The notes: generated by a model from the letters alone, not told the origin. Shown: positions 37,571 through 46,011, numbered from the stretch's first letter. The stretch is DNA of 64,000 bases from Bacteroidota bacterium (GCA_028876495.1 JAGWRO010000056.1:1-64000), one strand, 5' to 3'. Program-made: numbers and translations.

Positions 37571-38242
37571 TTATTTGATCCCGATTCCGGCGACAGTTCT
37601 TACATGTACACCTATTTTTACTCTTACTGGTTTTACATGAACCTGTTGTACTGATGCAGCTCCGGCACGCACAGCTGTTTTTGCGGCAGCATTGATTTTA
37701 TGGGCTGAATTAGCAGCCCTTTTATCAACTGCTATTTGCGAACGGTTAGCACCTTTTAATGTAGCATGAACGCTTTGTTTCGCATCACTTTTCACTTCGC
37801 CTGTATTAATGTTTGTTTGCCCGGTGGATGCATTTCCACTACTATTAATAGACGAATTTCCTTCCAGATTATTGCCTTTCGCAGAGGCTTTCACCCTTGC
37901 ATTCGAATTTGCCGAAGCTGAAGCAGAATGACCCTGAGAAGCAGCCTCTGCAGTCTGTTGACCCTTTGTTTTAGCTTTTGCAGCTAAGGCTCGTTTTTTA
38001 GCGGCCATCGCCTGGTTTTCTTCTTTTATTTTAGCGGTGGAACCATTCTTCGCATCCTTAACAATACCGGTATGTACAGTGGTTGCAGAGGAAGCATTTT
38101 CTGAACTATTTACCCGGGTACCGGCATTGTTATGCTGAATGCCTGTTTGGCCTTTAAGGGCTTCGCTGTTGGTTACTTTTGTTTGCGCAAATGAAGCTGC
38201 TGACAAAAAGAAAGCTGTCGAAATTAATAATGTCTTTTTCAT
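37571..38242 (-). CDS. secreted Ala/Ser/Asn-rich low-complexity protein
   Basis: 223 aa. Signal peptide MKKTLLISTAFFLSAASFAQ, then a strongly biased body of Ala, Ser, Lys, Asn and Gln with repeated short units such as ANSNARVKASAKG and SSGNAS. It ends VHVRTVAGIGIK. No family recognised. Low complexity of this kind is seen in surface or adhesive proteins, but that is inference. Its upstream region contains a duplicated promoter unit. Confidence 0.6.
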   Translation of the reverse strand: MKKTLLISTAFFLSAASFAQTKVTNSEALKGQTGIQHNNAGTRVNSSENASSATTVHTGIVKDAKNGSTAKIKEENQAMAAKKRALAAKAKTKGQQTAEAASQGHSASASANSNARVKASAKGNNLEGNSSINSSGNASTGQTNINTGEVKSDAKQSVHATLKGANRSQIAVDKRAANSAHKINAAAKTAVRAGAASVQQVHVKPVRVKIGVHVRTVAGIGIK

Positions 38243-38265
38243 GTTTTTTGTTTTTAAGGTTAAGC

Positions 38266-38321
38266 GTTTAATAATTACAAAAACAAAAGTAGAAGCCGAA
38301 GATGAAGGGAAAATGAATTTT
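38266..38321 (-). promoter_or_regulatory. promoter unit, proximal copy of a duplication
   Basis: On the minus strand it contains box TTCAT-N6-TTCAT and then TACTTTTG (38284-38291), an exact TAnnTTTG. It would give a leader of about 35 nt to the Ala-rich protein. About 91% identical to the distal copy over 43 bp. Confidence 0.55.
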
Positions 38322-38367
38322 TACTTTTTTCTTCAATCATCATTTTCATTCATTTGTTTTTGTATTG

Positions 38368-38427
38368 GTTTAATAATTGATTACGAAAACAAATGTAGAG
38401 GCCGAACATGAAGGGAAAATGAAATTT
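38368..38427 (-). promoter_or_regulatory. promoter unit, distal copy of a duplication
   Basis: On the minus strand it has the same TTCAT-N6-TTCAT box and TACATTTG (38390-38397). It starts 102 bp from the proximal copy. Confidence 0.5.
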
Positions 38428-38493
38428 GAAAAAAAATGAAGCGTCAAAAAAAATTATTCATTTACAATTATGCATTACCGTTACGGATATTCT

Positions 38494-38527
38494 AAAATTA
38501 AAATCTTCATCATTTCTTCGTTTACTG
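38494..38527 (+). repeat. dispersed intergenic bipartite repeat, copy 7
   Basis: AAAATTAAAATC, 14 bp, GTTTACTG, in the divergent region upstream of pnuC. Confidence 0.7.
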
Positions 38528-38566
38528 TCAAAAAATTTCTTTCCTTTTCTTAGTTACGGGTTACAG

Positions 38567-38574
38567 TATATTTG
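38567..38574 (+). promoter_or_regulatory. candidate -7 box for pnuC
   Basis: TATATTTG followed by C, an exact TAnnTTTG, 26 bp before the ATG. The leader is too short for a riboswitch. Confidence 0.5.
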
Positions 38575-38600
38575 CTGCAATTTTATTCACCCAACCTATC

Positions 38601-39230
38601 ATGTCTGTATCACATTGGATCAATTTATTCCTTCAACAGTTTAGAGAAACAAGCTGGATCGAATGGCTGGCAGTGGCATTTGGCGTAGCAGAAGTATTAT
38701 TTGCGAAAGCCAACAAAGTGGCACTTTACCCTGCAGGCATTATCGGTACACTTCTTTCCATCTACCTGTTTGTCAATTCGGGCTTATATGCTGAATCACT
38801 TTTGAATTTGTATTATGTAATTATGAGCATGTACGGTTGGTGGTATTGGATAAAAAAGAAAAACCTGCCACCGGTTCAGATTACTTATGCCAATAAAAAG
38901 GAATGGATGACTGTGCTCTCGATTGTTGTTGGCGGTTTCATTGTTTTATATCTGGTTCTTAAAAACTTTACACCTTCCACGGTTCCTTTCTGGGATGCGT
39001 TTGTAAGTGCTACCGCCTGGGCGGGAATGTGGTTGCTTGCCAAACGCAAAATAGAGAACTGGATATTATTGAACATTTCCAATGCCGTTGCCATTCCATT
39101 ATTATTTTACAAACATTTGCTTTTATATGCAGCACTTACCATTTTTCTTTTTGTTGTTGCAGTACAAGGATATTTGAAATGGAGAAAAATTTTAAAAAAA
39201 GAGAATACCTTTGTCACCAACCCTATCTGA
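38601..39230 (+). CDS. pnuC: PnuC-type nicotinamide riboside/vitamin transporter
   Basis: 209 aa with about seven transmembrane helices. WIEWLAVAFGVAEVLFAKANKVALYPAGIIGTLLS and YVIMSMYGWWYWIKKK are the PnuC signatures (substrate-lining Trp residues). PnuC proteins let nicotinamide riboside, thiamine or riboflavin diffuse in, followed by kinase trapping. No kinase is adjacent, so the ligand is open. Six bp before the next gene, probably co-transcribed with it. Confidence 0.9.
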   Translation: MSVSHWINLFLQQFRETSWIEWLAVAFGVAEVLFAKANKVALYPAGIIGTLLSIYLFVNSGLYAESLLNLYYVIMSMYGWWYWIKKKNLPPVQITYANKKEWMTVLSIVVGGFIVLYLVLKNFTPSTVPFWDAFVSATAWAGMWLLAKRKIENWILLNISNAVAIPLLFYKHLLLYAALTIFLFVVAVQGYLKWRKILKKENTFVTNPI

Positions 39231-39236
39231 AAAACA

Positions 39237-40346
39237 ATGAAACCCCCAAATATACCTCATCCTTCCTTTTTTTTAGATGCACAAATCACCGATTTAATTC
39301 GTCAGTTTGCCGCTGAGGCAGAGCGGATGGGAGCTTTACATCCCGAACAGCTTTCTGTTATTTATAAAGAAAATTGGTTCAATCTATATGTTCCAACTGA
39401 ATATGGAGGCCTTGGTTTATCGCTCCCTGAAGGTTTGAGAATCCAAGAATCTCTTGCATGGATTGACGGAAGCACTGGCTGGACCGTAACGCTCTGCAGT
39501 GGCGCCAATTGGTTCATTGGCTTTCTTCAGCCTGAAAGTGCCGCAACCATTTTCAATTCTGATAAAGTTTGCCTTGCAGGAAGTGGTCGCCAAACCGGCA
39601 TTGCCAAAATAATAAATGATGATGAATATGAAATTTCAGGCCGTTGGCCTTATGCAACAGGTGCTGCACATGCTACCGCATTTACTGCTAATTGCCTGAT
39701 AGAAAAAAATGGCGAAATTATTCAAAATGAAGACGGCAGCCCGATGACAACAACATTTATTTTTTTAAGAAATGAAGTATCTGTGCATAAAGACTGGCAA
39801 GCAATGGGAATGATCGCCACTTCAAGCAACAGCTTTGAAGTAAAAAAATTAAGGGTAAATAAAAACAGGCGGTTTGCGATTGATGAAAAACAAACAGTGC
39901 TTGCCAACAAAATTTATCAGTATCCTTTTTTACAATTTGCAGAAACCACCCTGGCAGTAAATATCTCAGGCATGGCCATCCACTACCTGGATCTTTTCGA
40001 AGCAATTATTAAAACAAGAAATACCGATAACCATTTCACCAATGAGCAGATGCTTTCGCTATCACTTCGACACGATACTGCCAAAAACCAACTGGATGAA
40101 GCAAGGCAGGTTTTTTACCAGATTATTCAAAATTCATGGAATGAAGGCAGGGGAAGCAAAAGTTTTTCCCTGGCTACATTGACAGAAGTAAGTAAAGCAA
40201 GCAGGCAATTAGCAACCACTTCAAGAAGAATGGTTGATGAAATATTTCCCTATTGCGGTCTTATTGCCGCCCACCATAAGTCGGAAATAAACCGCATTTG
40301 GCGAAACCTGCATACTGCAAGTCTGCATCCTTTGGTTATATTGTAA
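39237..40346 (+). CDS. acyl-CoA dehydrogenase-fold flavoprotein (group D monooxygenase-like)
   Basis: 369 aa, a full ACAD fold. FNLYVPTEYGGLGLSLPEGLRI in the N-domain, EISGRWPYATGAAHATAFTANC in the middle beta domain, and a C-terminal helical domain with ARQVFYQIIQNSWN. The SGRWPYATG segment and lack of the usual catalytic Glu motif resemble HsaA/HpaB-like flavin monooxygenases more than beta-oxidation enzymes. Substrate unknown. Closely follows pnuC. Confidence 0.75.
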   Translation: MKPPNIPHPSFFLDAQITDLIRQFAAEAERMGALHPEQLSVIYKENWFNLYVPTEYGGLGLSLPEGLRIQESLAWIDGSTGWTVTLCSGANWFIGFLQPESAATIFNSDKVCLAGSGRQTGIAKIINDDEYEISGRWPYATGAAHATAFTANCLIEKNGEIIQNEDGSPMTTTFIFLRNEVSVHKDWQAMGMIATSSNSFEVKKLRVNKNRRFAIDEKQTVLANKIYQYPFLQFAETTLAVNISGMAIHYLDLFEAIIKTRNTDNHFTNEQMLSLSLRHDTAKNQLDEARQVFYQIIQNSWNEGRGSKSFSLATLTEVSKASRQLATTSRRMVDEIFPYCGLIAAHHKSEINRIWRNLHTASLHPLVIL

Positions 40347-40638
40347 AAGATTACTACTTCTTTTGAGAAAATAAAAATCTCATCCCGATTACTACCTGGA
40401 TTATTTGTTTCCTATTGATTCTTTTCTCCGATAAATCTGAAACAAGGTTTTACCAGGGCATAAATTCCACTTTCACTATACATCTCCCCGGTTTAAATAG
40501 AAAACGCATCGAAGAAGTTTTAAGTTTGCATGAAGAGCACATTCGTATAGAAAAAAGAAAAGTTGGCAGGCTGGCAACAATGGCACGCAATATGCTGCTA
40601 TTTTTTATATAATTAAATCAAAATTAACCCAATTCATT
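40347..40638. other. intergenic region with a weak frame
   Basis: 292 bp. It contains a degenerate relative of the dispersed repeat at about 40372-40395 and a TTG-initiated frame (40415-40612, 65 codons) that I do not accept as a gene. Confidence 0.4.
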
Positions 40639-41250
40639 ATGGCAGAATTACACGTACAACCTAAAAGAAATAATTACTGGTGGCTTTGGCTGCTGCTGGC
40701 GATTATTGTTATCAGCGGGGCTATTTATTACTATTTGAATTATTATCAAAAAAACAAACAAGAAGCCAGCACAAAAATCACACATTCAATTTCCAATGAA
40801 AATAACGATCCTCCTGGTTCAGTAAGTATGGGATCTGGCCCATTGAATTCATGGGATGGGATAGACTTTAATTCACCCGAGACCACTTATGCTGAAGTAA
40901 CCGATAAAAATGTGACCGTAAAATCAAATGATGAATTCGTTATTTATTCTTTAAATAGCCAAAATGTTTTTGTAGCTAATAAAAGTGATCTGAGCGATGA
41001 AGGTAAACAAAGTTTAAACCAGATCGGAGCTTCGATCAACCAGAGATATAAATCAGCAGATGTCAAGATTTATGATAAGACAGATAAGACACTGCCTGGC
41101 CATTTTGCCGAGGAAAGAGCAGAATCTATAGCCAATTACCTTATTAATAATTCGAAACTCGATCAAAGCCACATAACCTTTTACTATACAAGCAAACCGT
41201 CATCGATGACCGACAAAAGTAGTACGGTAAATATCGTTGTAAGACGATGA
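40639..41250 (+). CDS. membrane-anchored OmpA-like domain protein
   Basis: 203 aa. N-terminal helix WWLWLLLAIIVISGAIYYYL (residues 14-33), a disordered Ser/Asn linker, and a C-terminal OmpA/MotB-like domain (about 115-203): NVFVANKSDLSDEGKQSLNQIG, VKIYDKTDKTLPGHFAEERAESIANYLI. The variant lacks the strict NxxLSxxRA motif but keeps AEERAESIANYL. Probably non-covalent peptidoglycan contact from the inner membrane. First of three genes with identical spacing style. Confidence 0.65.
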   Translation: MAELHVQPKRNNYWWLWLLLAIIVISGAIYYYLNYYQKNKQEASTKITHSISNENNDPPGSVSMGSGPLNSWDGIDFNSPETTYAEVTDKNVTVKSNDEFVIYSLNSQNVFVANKSDLSDEGKQSLNQIGASINQRYKSADVKIYDKTDKTLPGHFAEERAESIANYLINNSKLDQSHITFYYTSKPSSMTDKSSTVNIVVRR

Positions 41251-41290
41251 GGCTATTTTAAAAAGATTTTTCAATTTAAAAAAGAGAATT

Positions 41291-41869
41291 ATGGCAGAAA
41301 AAGTAATCGTTAATGGTAACCTTAAGGAACTGCATTCAAGCGGTTTTGAAATGGAAAAAGGCGAGCCTGACATCCGAGGATGGAAGGTAAGAAACGACCA
41401 GAACCAGGTAATTGGTAAAGTAGATGAACTTTTATTTGATCTCGAATCTTTAAGAGTAAGGTATCTTATTCTTGACCTGGAAGGTAAACCATTGAACCTT
41501 GTCTCCCGTGATGTGATTATCCCTATCGGCCTTGCCGAAGTTGATAAAGAAAACAAGATTATTTTGCTTCCTGAAGTAACAGTTGGCCATCTTGCCTCTC
41601 TTCCCGAATATAAAAAAGGTAATGTAACGATTGACACCGAAAGACAGGTACGGCATGTTTTTGCTCCTTCACAAGGAGTTGAATACAATGATCCTGATTT
41701 TTACGATCCCAAGGAATTTTATAACAATAAATATTTTGATAATCAGCGAACTTATGAATCGCATATAAGAAAAGCAGATACCAAGAATGAAAAGCCTGAA
41801 ATCCCGGAAACCTTAAAAGACCATACACGTACCGCTTCAACAGGCAATGAAAGAAAGAATTTAAATTAG
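41291..41869 (+). CDS. PRC-barrel domain protein
   Basis: 192 aa. Residues about 20-100 form a PRC barrel: DIRGWKVRNDQNQVIGKVDELLFDLESLRVRYLILDLEG, followed by SRDVIIPIGLAEVDKENKIILLPEVT. The C-terminal 60 residues are charged and disordered. No signal peptide. PRC barrels regulate or anchor other proteins; this architecture is common in stress-associated soil Bacteroidota clusters (family knowledge; role unproven). Confidence 0.82.
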   Translation: MAEKVIVNGNLKELHSSGFEMEKGEPDIRGWKVRNDQNQVIGKVDELLFDLESLRVRYLILDLEGKPLNLVSRDVIIPIGLAEVDKENKIILLPEVTVGHLASLPEYKKGNVTIDTERQVRHVFAPSQGVEYNDPDFYDPKEFYNNKYFDNQRTYESHIRKADTKNEKPEIPETLKDHTRTASTGNERKNLN

Positions 41870-42006
41870 GTAAAAAAGATATCTATTCACGATATTGATA
41901 ATAAAAACAAGAAAAAGATGTCAGACTGAATTTCTAAATTCATTGCTTTTTCGTACATTACTTTAATAAAAATGTTTTTAATCATTTTAAAATTTAAAAC
42001 TAAATT

Positions 42007-42429
42007 ATGTTTGATCAAATTCTCGACCTGGTAAAACAGCATTTAAACGAAAACCCAGAGGTGGCAAACCAAATTCCGGATGACCAAAAAGAAGAGGTAC
42101 ATAATGAAATTGCCAACCATATTACTAACGGAATAAAAGACCAGTCTTTGGCACAAGGTGGCATTGGTGGTTTGTTATCCTCTTTACAAAGCAGTGTTGC
42201 TTCAGGCGGTTCAATCACCAGTGCAATTGAAGGAGGATTGGTAGGTAGTCTTACCAATAAGTTAGGATTATCTCCTGCAATATCAGGGGCAATCGCAGCA
42301 GCTATCCCGGGCATTTTACAAAAATTTGCCAGCAAGGCAGCCGATCCAAATGATTCTAGTATTACAAAAGAAGGCCTCACCAATTCTTTGTCAAATATCG
42401 GCGGTAGCCTTGGTAAAATGTTTGGCTAA
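42007..42429 (+). CDS. DUF937/YidB-like small protein
   Basis: 140 aa. N-terminal helices (FDQILDLVKQHLNENPEVANQIP), a Gly-rich hydrophobic centre (GGIGGLLSSLQSSVASGGSITSAIEGGLVGSLTNKLGLSPAISGAIAAAIPGIL split over about 50-105), and a C-terminal NIGGSLGKMFG tail. This resembles YidB/DUF937 proteins of unknown role. It closes the OmpA-like / PRC-barrel set and has a hairpin terminator behind it. Confidence 0.65.
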   Translation: MFDQILDLVKQHLNENPEVANQIPDDQKEEVHNEIANHITNGIKDQSLAQGGIGGLLSSLQSSVASGGSITSAIEGGLVGSLTNKLGLSPAISGAIAAAIPGILQKFASKAADPNDSSITKEGLTNSLSNIGGSLGKMFG

Positions 42430-42451
42430 AACCAACCGGTTGAACAATTTT

Positions 42452-42478
42452 AAAATCCGGAATAAGAATCCGGATTTT
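42452..42478. terminator. bidirectional terminator between convergent genes
   Basis: AAAATCCGG, 9-nt loop, CCGGATTTT followed by T on both strands. The loop contains AATAAGAAT, the first box of the dispersed repeat. Confidence 0.75.
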
Positions 42479-42491
42479 TGTTGGTTTACTG
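42461..42491 (+). repeat. dispersed intergenic bipartite repeat, copy 8
   Basis: AATAAGAATC, 13 bp, GTTTACTG. On the minus strand it begins 4 bp after the stop of the VirJ-like gene and overlaps the hairpin. Confidence 0.75.
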
Positions 42492-42495
42492 TATG

Positions 42496-43173
42496 TCAAT
42501 CCATATCAGTAAGTATAGCATTCACGATCTCATCTGTATCTCCATCAAAATGATGACCGCCCGGAAGCACTTCATGCGTAAATCTTTTTAAAGTAATTTT
42601 ATTTACTGCAAGCGTTTTATCATCGCTGGCACTGATGATCACCACCTTTTCGTCTGTTAACTTATTGATTTCAGAAACTACATCCATGCTTCTTTTAGTA
42701 TTACTTCCAAAAATATCTGCCCAATGTATTTCAAAATCTGTACTTCCCGAAGAAGCCAACAGGTAAGACACAAGTACTTTATCATCTGTATTCTTCGGTA
42801 GCCTGTTTAGGACAAAGGGAAGCACATCTGCACCAAAAGAATATCCTATCATCACAATTTGCTGATTCTTTCTTCCGCTTAATTTTTTAGTCAACAGGTT
42901 ATTTACATCAGCCGCAGTTTGTTCAGGCGTCTTTTTATCCCAAAAATAAGACCGCGCATTTAAGGCAATCACATCAAAGCCTTTGTTGTTAAGCTCTTCA
43001 CACAAAGAGGTGGTAAATTTATTCATGCCGCCATCGCCACTAATATAAAAGATCAATGGTTTTTCATGTGTATTTGCAGGCCATTCCTTTAGCGGAAGAT
43101 CCTGCGCGTACAAAGTTGAAGGCTTAAAAAAGGGTGCAATAAAAAAGCACAAAAGGATTAAAAATTTATTCAT
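42496..43173 (-). CDS. virJ: VirJ/AcvB-like serine hydrolase (lysyl-phosphatidylglycerol hydrolase candidate)
   Basis: 225 aa, secreted (signal peptide about 1-23). Alpha/beta-hydrolase with the VirJ hallmark FYISGDGGMNKF, ALNARSYFWDKKTPEQTAADV, nucleophile elbow GYSFGAD (Ser112) and PGGHHFDGD (His207/208). Agrobacterium AcvB hydrolyses lysyl-phosphatidylglycerol made by LpiA (established). Here the gene follows mprF by 7 bp, the same pairing. Probably periplasmic. Assignment of the reaction is inferred from family and context. Confidence 0.85.
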   Translation of the reverse strand: MNKFLILLCFFIAPFFKPSTLYAQDLPLKEWPANTHEKPLIFYISGDGGMNKFTTSLCEELNNKGFDVIALNARSYFWDKKTPEQTAADVNNLLTKKLSGRKNQQIVMIGYSFGADVLPFVLNRLPKNTDDKVLVSYLLASSGSTDFEIHWADIFGSNTKRSMDVVSEINKLTDEKVVIISASDDKTLAVNKITLKRFTHEVLPGGHHFDGDTDEIVNAILTDMD

Positions 43174-43180
43174 AAAAGTT

Positions 43181-45703
43181 TCAGGGTTGCATTACTTTAT
43201 TGAGTGCCAAAGGCAATTGGAGTAAATCATAATCATTCTCATACACCAGGAATTTATCTTTCCAGTAAGATGCATATTTTTCTTTAAAATCCCTTAATCC
43301 ATGATAATGTTTAAATCTTTTAAAATTTTTTCCTGCAAATTTTATAAGCTGTTCTGCAGGGCTGTTGGGTTCCGTAATTCCTGTCATAGGCACCAAACCT
43401 AAATTTATATAATTGCAATTTTTTTCTTTGGCGTATTCTACCAGTTTAATGATAAGAGCATCCATACAGCCGCCTGGCGCATCTGCTGTTTTACGAATAA
43501 GATCGTAAGTACATTCTTCCGGCGAATAATCAGGGATGATGTTTAAAAACGCAACGATGTCGCCAGCTCCATCCGAAATAGTAATTACATCCTGCTGCAC
43601 CAATTCTTTTGCATCAAACATTCCTTGCGAAAAAACCTGCTCTTCCTTTTCATAAGCCAACAGCCATTCGTCAGAAACTTTTTTCAGTTTTTCTACCAAT
43701 CCCTTTTCCAGCGGGGCTTTATGAATTGCTGTTTCATATCCTTTTTTTTGAAGTGCATTCATTGCATTTCTTAAAGATTTTTTATCTCTTCCTTCCATGG
43801 TAAAATTGCGCGCATCCAATATGGCTTCCTGCCCGATAAATATTTTTTGTTTTCGCAACTGGTCAAACCATACCATACTGTTGATATCCACGCGGTAAAA
43901 AGCCGTTTTTAATCCCATCTTTTTACACAGTTTATAAAATTCTGACAATACCTCTGTCTTATGTTCTTCGGCACACACCGGTTCATCAAGTACGATTGCA
44001 AAACCATTCGCAATGCGATAGGCAATAAAAGCTTCATGCACTTCGGAAAAAAACAACAATTTATCGGGGTAAATTTTAAAATGATCTACTGATGAACTTC
44101 CAAATTCGCTCAACAAAAACTTTGCCCGGTCCCGGCCGGTTTCAGTGGTATCTTCAACCTTTAAAAACGGTTTTATCAATGTAAAAAGAAGAAAACCCCA
44201 ACTGAGGAAACCGAGAATTTGGATCAATAATATAAACTGCCGCCCAAAATTGGTATGGGCATGAAGCGAATCTTCTCCAAGGAAAAAACTTCTGATCGTA
44301 AATTCAATAGATTGCCGCCATGTAAAGTCAATACCAAAATGTTTTACTTCTATGAAATAAAAACCCACAAAACCAAACACCAATACTGATAAAAAAATAA
44401 TGGCCACTGACATAAATCCCATTCGTATCCATTTGGCGCTGCTGCGAATTCGATACTGGCTTCGGCTAATCCATAATAACACAACGATTATCGCGGCGAA
44501 AGAGGCTTCTTCGTAGTCCAACGCTTTGGTAAGATTGCCAATCACTGATAAAACGGACAGCAAAATTGCCAGTCTCCAGGCGTTCTTCAAACCTTTAAAC
44601 ATGTAAGCAGAAGTAATCAACAGCGCCAGCCCGATAAAAAGCACCAAAATATTCGAAGCATTGATCGCATCTAAAGGAAGGAAAGTGCGTATCAATTTTA
44701 AACGTGGATGCAATGGAGGCGTAACTACCGAAACAATATTAATAACGCCAAGAGAAAAAATAAGCAAGGCCGGAACAATTCTTATAAACAAATACCTTCC
44801 TCTCCACAAAAATGACAAGATCCCAAAAAACATCGGTAACCAAAACTCAAATACGCGATACAAAATCGTAATAGAAAGTGCGTCTACTGTAGAATAGCCA
44901 TACATCTGCAATATGTAAACCAGCGAAATCTCCACTGCTCCAAGGCCTCTCAAAAATGGAGACGTCATCATCAGTAAAACAGAAACAATATATCCGATAG
45001 CGGCAATCGTAAAAGAAGCAGGCAAGCCAAGCGCCAGCATGGCAATATAAATATGAAAAATGCCCGTAAACTCCACTCCCGTAGAGTACAAAATACTGCC
45101 GGCATATTTTTTATTATTCACATTGGCCGCAAAAAGCTCATCAATAAAAACGGCGGACTTCGGAAATTTTTTAACGATAACCCGGTATAATTTTCCCTTT
45201 TCCTTCAGCCCTTTTGCGATTTTAAAAATGGCAGCAATAATAATCATCAGCACGATTAAGGCCGCCCACGCATCCTGAGTTTGATGCTTGGCTGATAAAG
45301 CAAAAAGAATGATCACAGGAAATCCTACCAGGAAAACAGTAAACAATCCGGCAAAGGCATAGAGGCCGCTTGCCTGGTGCACCTGGGGTTTATTAAATCC
45401 TCTTTTTCTTAGTTGAATAGGCGTATACGCCAAAGAACTGACACCCCCTGCGGGTAAAAAAATACTGAGAAAATTCCGTTTCAAAAAAAGCTCAACTGCA
45501 TCTACCCATTTTAAGGAGAGGCCAATTGCAGAAAAACTATTGACATACATGCCGCTTTGCAGAAAAACATAAAGAAAAGTAACTCCAAGCCCTGTCATCA
45601 GCCAGCGAACGTCAGCCTGTTCAATGTTGGGAATGATCTCCTGTAATTCTTTTCGCTCGCCGCCAAAAAAAATAAAAGCCAGCAGGATCATTAATACAGC
45701 CAA
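43181..45703 (-). CDS. mprF: MprF-type phosphatidylglycerol lysyltransferase/flippase
   Basis: At least 840 aa. N-terminal flippase module with about 14 transmembrane helices (roughly residues 1-505), then a cytosolic GNAT-like DUF2156 synthase domain (about 520-840: FSEVHEAFIAYRIANGFAIVLDEPVC, CMDALIIKLVEYAKEKNCNYINLGLVPMTG). It aminoacylates phosphatidylglycerol and moves it to the outer leaflet, lowering membrane charge and affinity for cationic peptides. Start given is an in-frame TTG; conserved-looking sequence (FYKKL..FSPKLYWREIL) continues upstream to about 45769 with no ATG. Operon with virJ. Confidence 0.9.
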   Translation of the reverse strand: MAVLMILLAFIFFGGERKELQEIIPNIEQADVRWLMTGLGVTFLYVFLQSGMYVNSFSAIGLSLKWVDAVELFLKRNFLSIFLPAGGVSSLAYTPIQLRKRGFNKPQVHQASGLYAFAGLFTVFLVGFPVIILFALSAKHQTQDAWAALIVLMIIIAAIFKIAKGLKEKGKLYRVIVKKFPKSAVFIDELFAANVNNKKYAGSILYSTGVEFTGIFHIYIAMLALGLPASFTIAAIGYIVSVLLMMTSPFLRGLGAVEISLVYILQMYGYSTVDALSITILYRVFEFWLPMFFGILSFLWRGRYLFIRIVPALLIFSLGVINIVSVVTPPLHPRLKLIRTFLPLDAINASNILVLFIGLALLITSAYMFKGLKNAWRLAILLSVLSVIGNLTKALDYEEASFAAIIVVLLWISRSQYRIRSSAKWIRMGFMSVAIIFLSVLVFGFVGFYFIEVKHFGIDFTWRQSIEFTIRSFFLGEDSLHAHTNFGRQFILLIQILGFLSWGFLLFTLIKPFLKVEDTTETGRDRAKFLLSEFGSSSVDHFKIYPDKLLFFSEVHEAFIAYRIANGFAIVLDEPVCAEEHKTEVLSEFYKLCKKMGLKTAFYRVDINSMVWFDQLRKQKIFIGQEAILDARNFTMEGRDKKSLRNAMNALQKKGYETAIHKAPLEKGLVEKLKKVSDEWLLAYEKEEQVFSQGMFDAKELVQQDVITISDGAGDIVAFLNIIPDYSPEECTYDLIRKTADAPGGCMDALIIKLVEYAKEKNCNYINLGLVPMTGITEPNSPAEQLIKFAGKNFKRFKHYHGLRDFKEKYASYWKDKFLVYENDYDLLQLPLALNKVMQP

Positions 45704-45780
45704 TATTTCGCGCCAATATAGTTTGGGCGAGAAGGCCTCCAGCTTTTTATAAAAGGGTTTGAGGTTCAGTTTTTTATTTG

Positions 45781-45788
45781 CAAAGATA
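45781..45788 (-). promoter_or_regulatory. candidate -7 box for mprF
   Basis: Minus strand TATCTTTG followed by CAAAT, identical over 13 bp to the lipB box at 53962-53969. Transcription would start near 45774, which leaves only a few bases before the CTG at 45769. Confidence 0.45.
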
Positions 45789-46003
45789 ATTGAAACAAGA
45801 AGTTTACTTCTTTGGAAAAAGTAATTATGACTTAGAAGCTTGTTAAATCCGGCTTAATGATTTTACAGAATGGATAAACCACTTTTTTATACATTCACTG
45901 ATACTACTCCTGCTATAATTCTATTTGCCGACTAATACCAATGGTTTACCGACTTTTTATTTATACAAACCTAAATAGCTTTCCCCTGCTGCCAAACCAA
46001 TTA

Positions 46004-46011
46004 TAATTTTG
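46004..46011 (+). promoter_or_regulatory. candidate -7 box for the LiaF-like operon
   Basis: TAATTTTG, exact TAnnTTTG, 24 bp before the ATG at 46036. It heads a four-gene rightward operon. Confidence 0.5.

Larger units (their letters stand above)
38243..38600. other. 358-bp divergent intergenic region
   Basis: It holds two imperfect copies of a promoter-bearing unit for the leftward gene, one copy of the dispersed repeat, and a candidate promoter for pnuC. No RNA gene seen. Confidence 0.7.

Noticed and set aside
38528-38600. Riboswitch (TPP or NAD type) in front of pnuC
   Set aside because: The candidate -7 box leaves a leader of only about 20 nt and no conserved stem is visible.
40415-40612. 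65-codon frame starting with TTG between the flavoprotein and the OmpA-like gene
   Set aside because: No family likeness, no promoter box, no ATG and ordinary intergenic composition. Kept only as a gap note.
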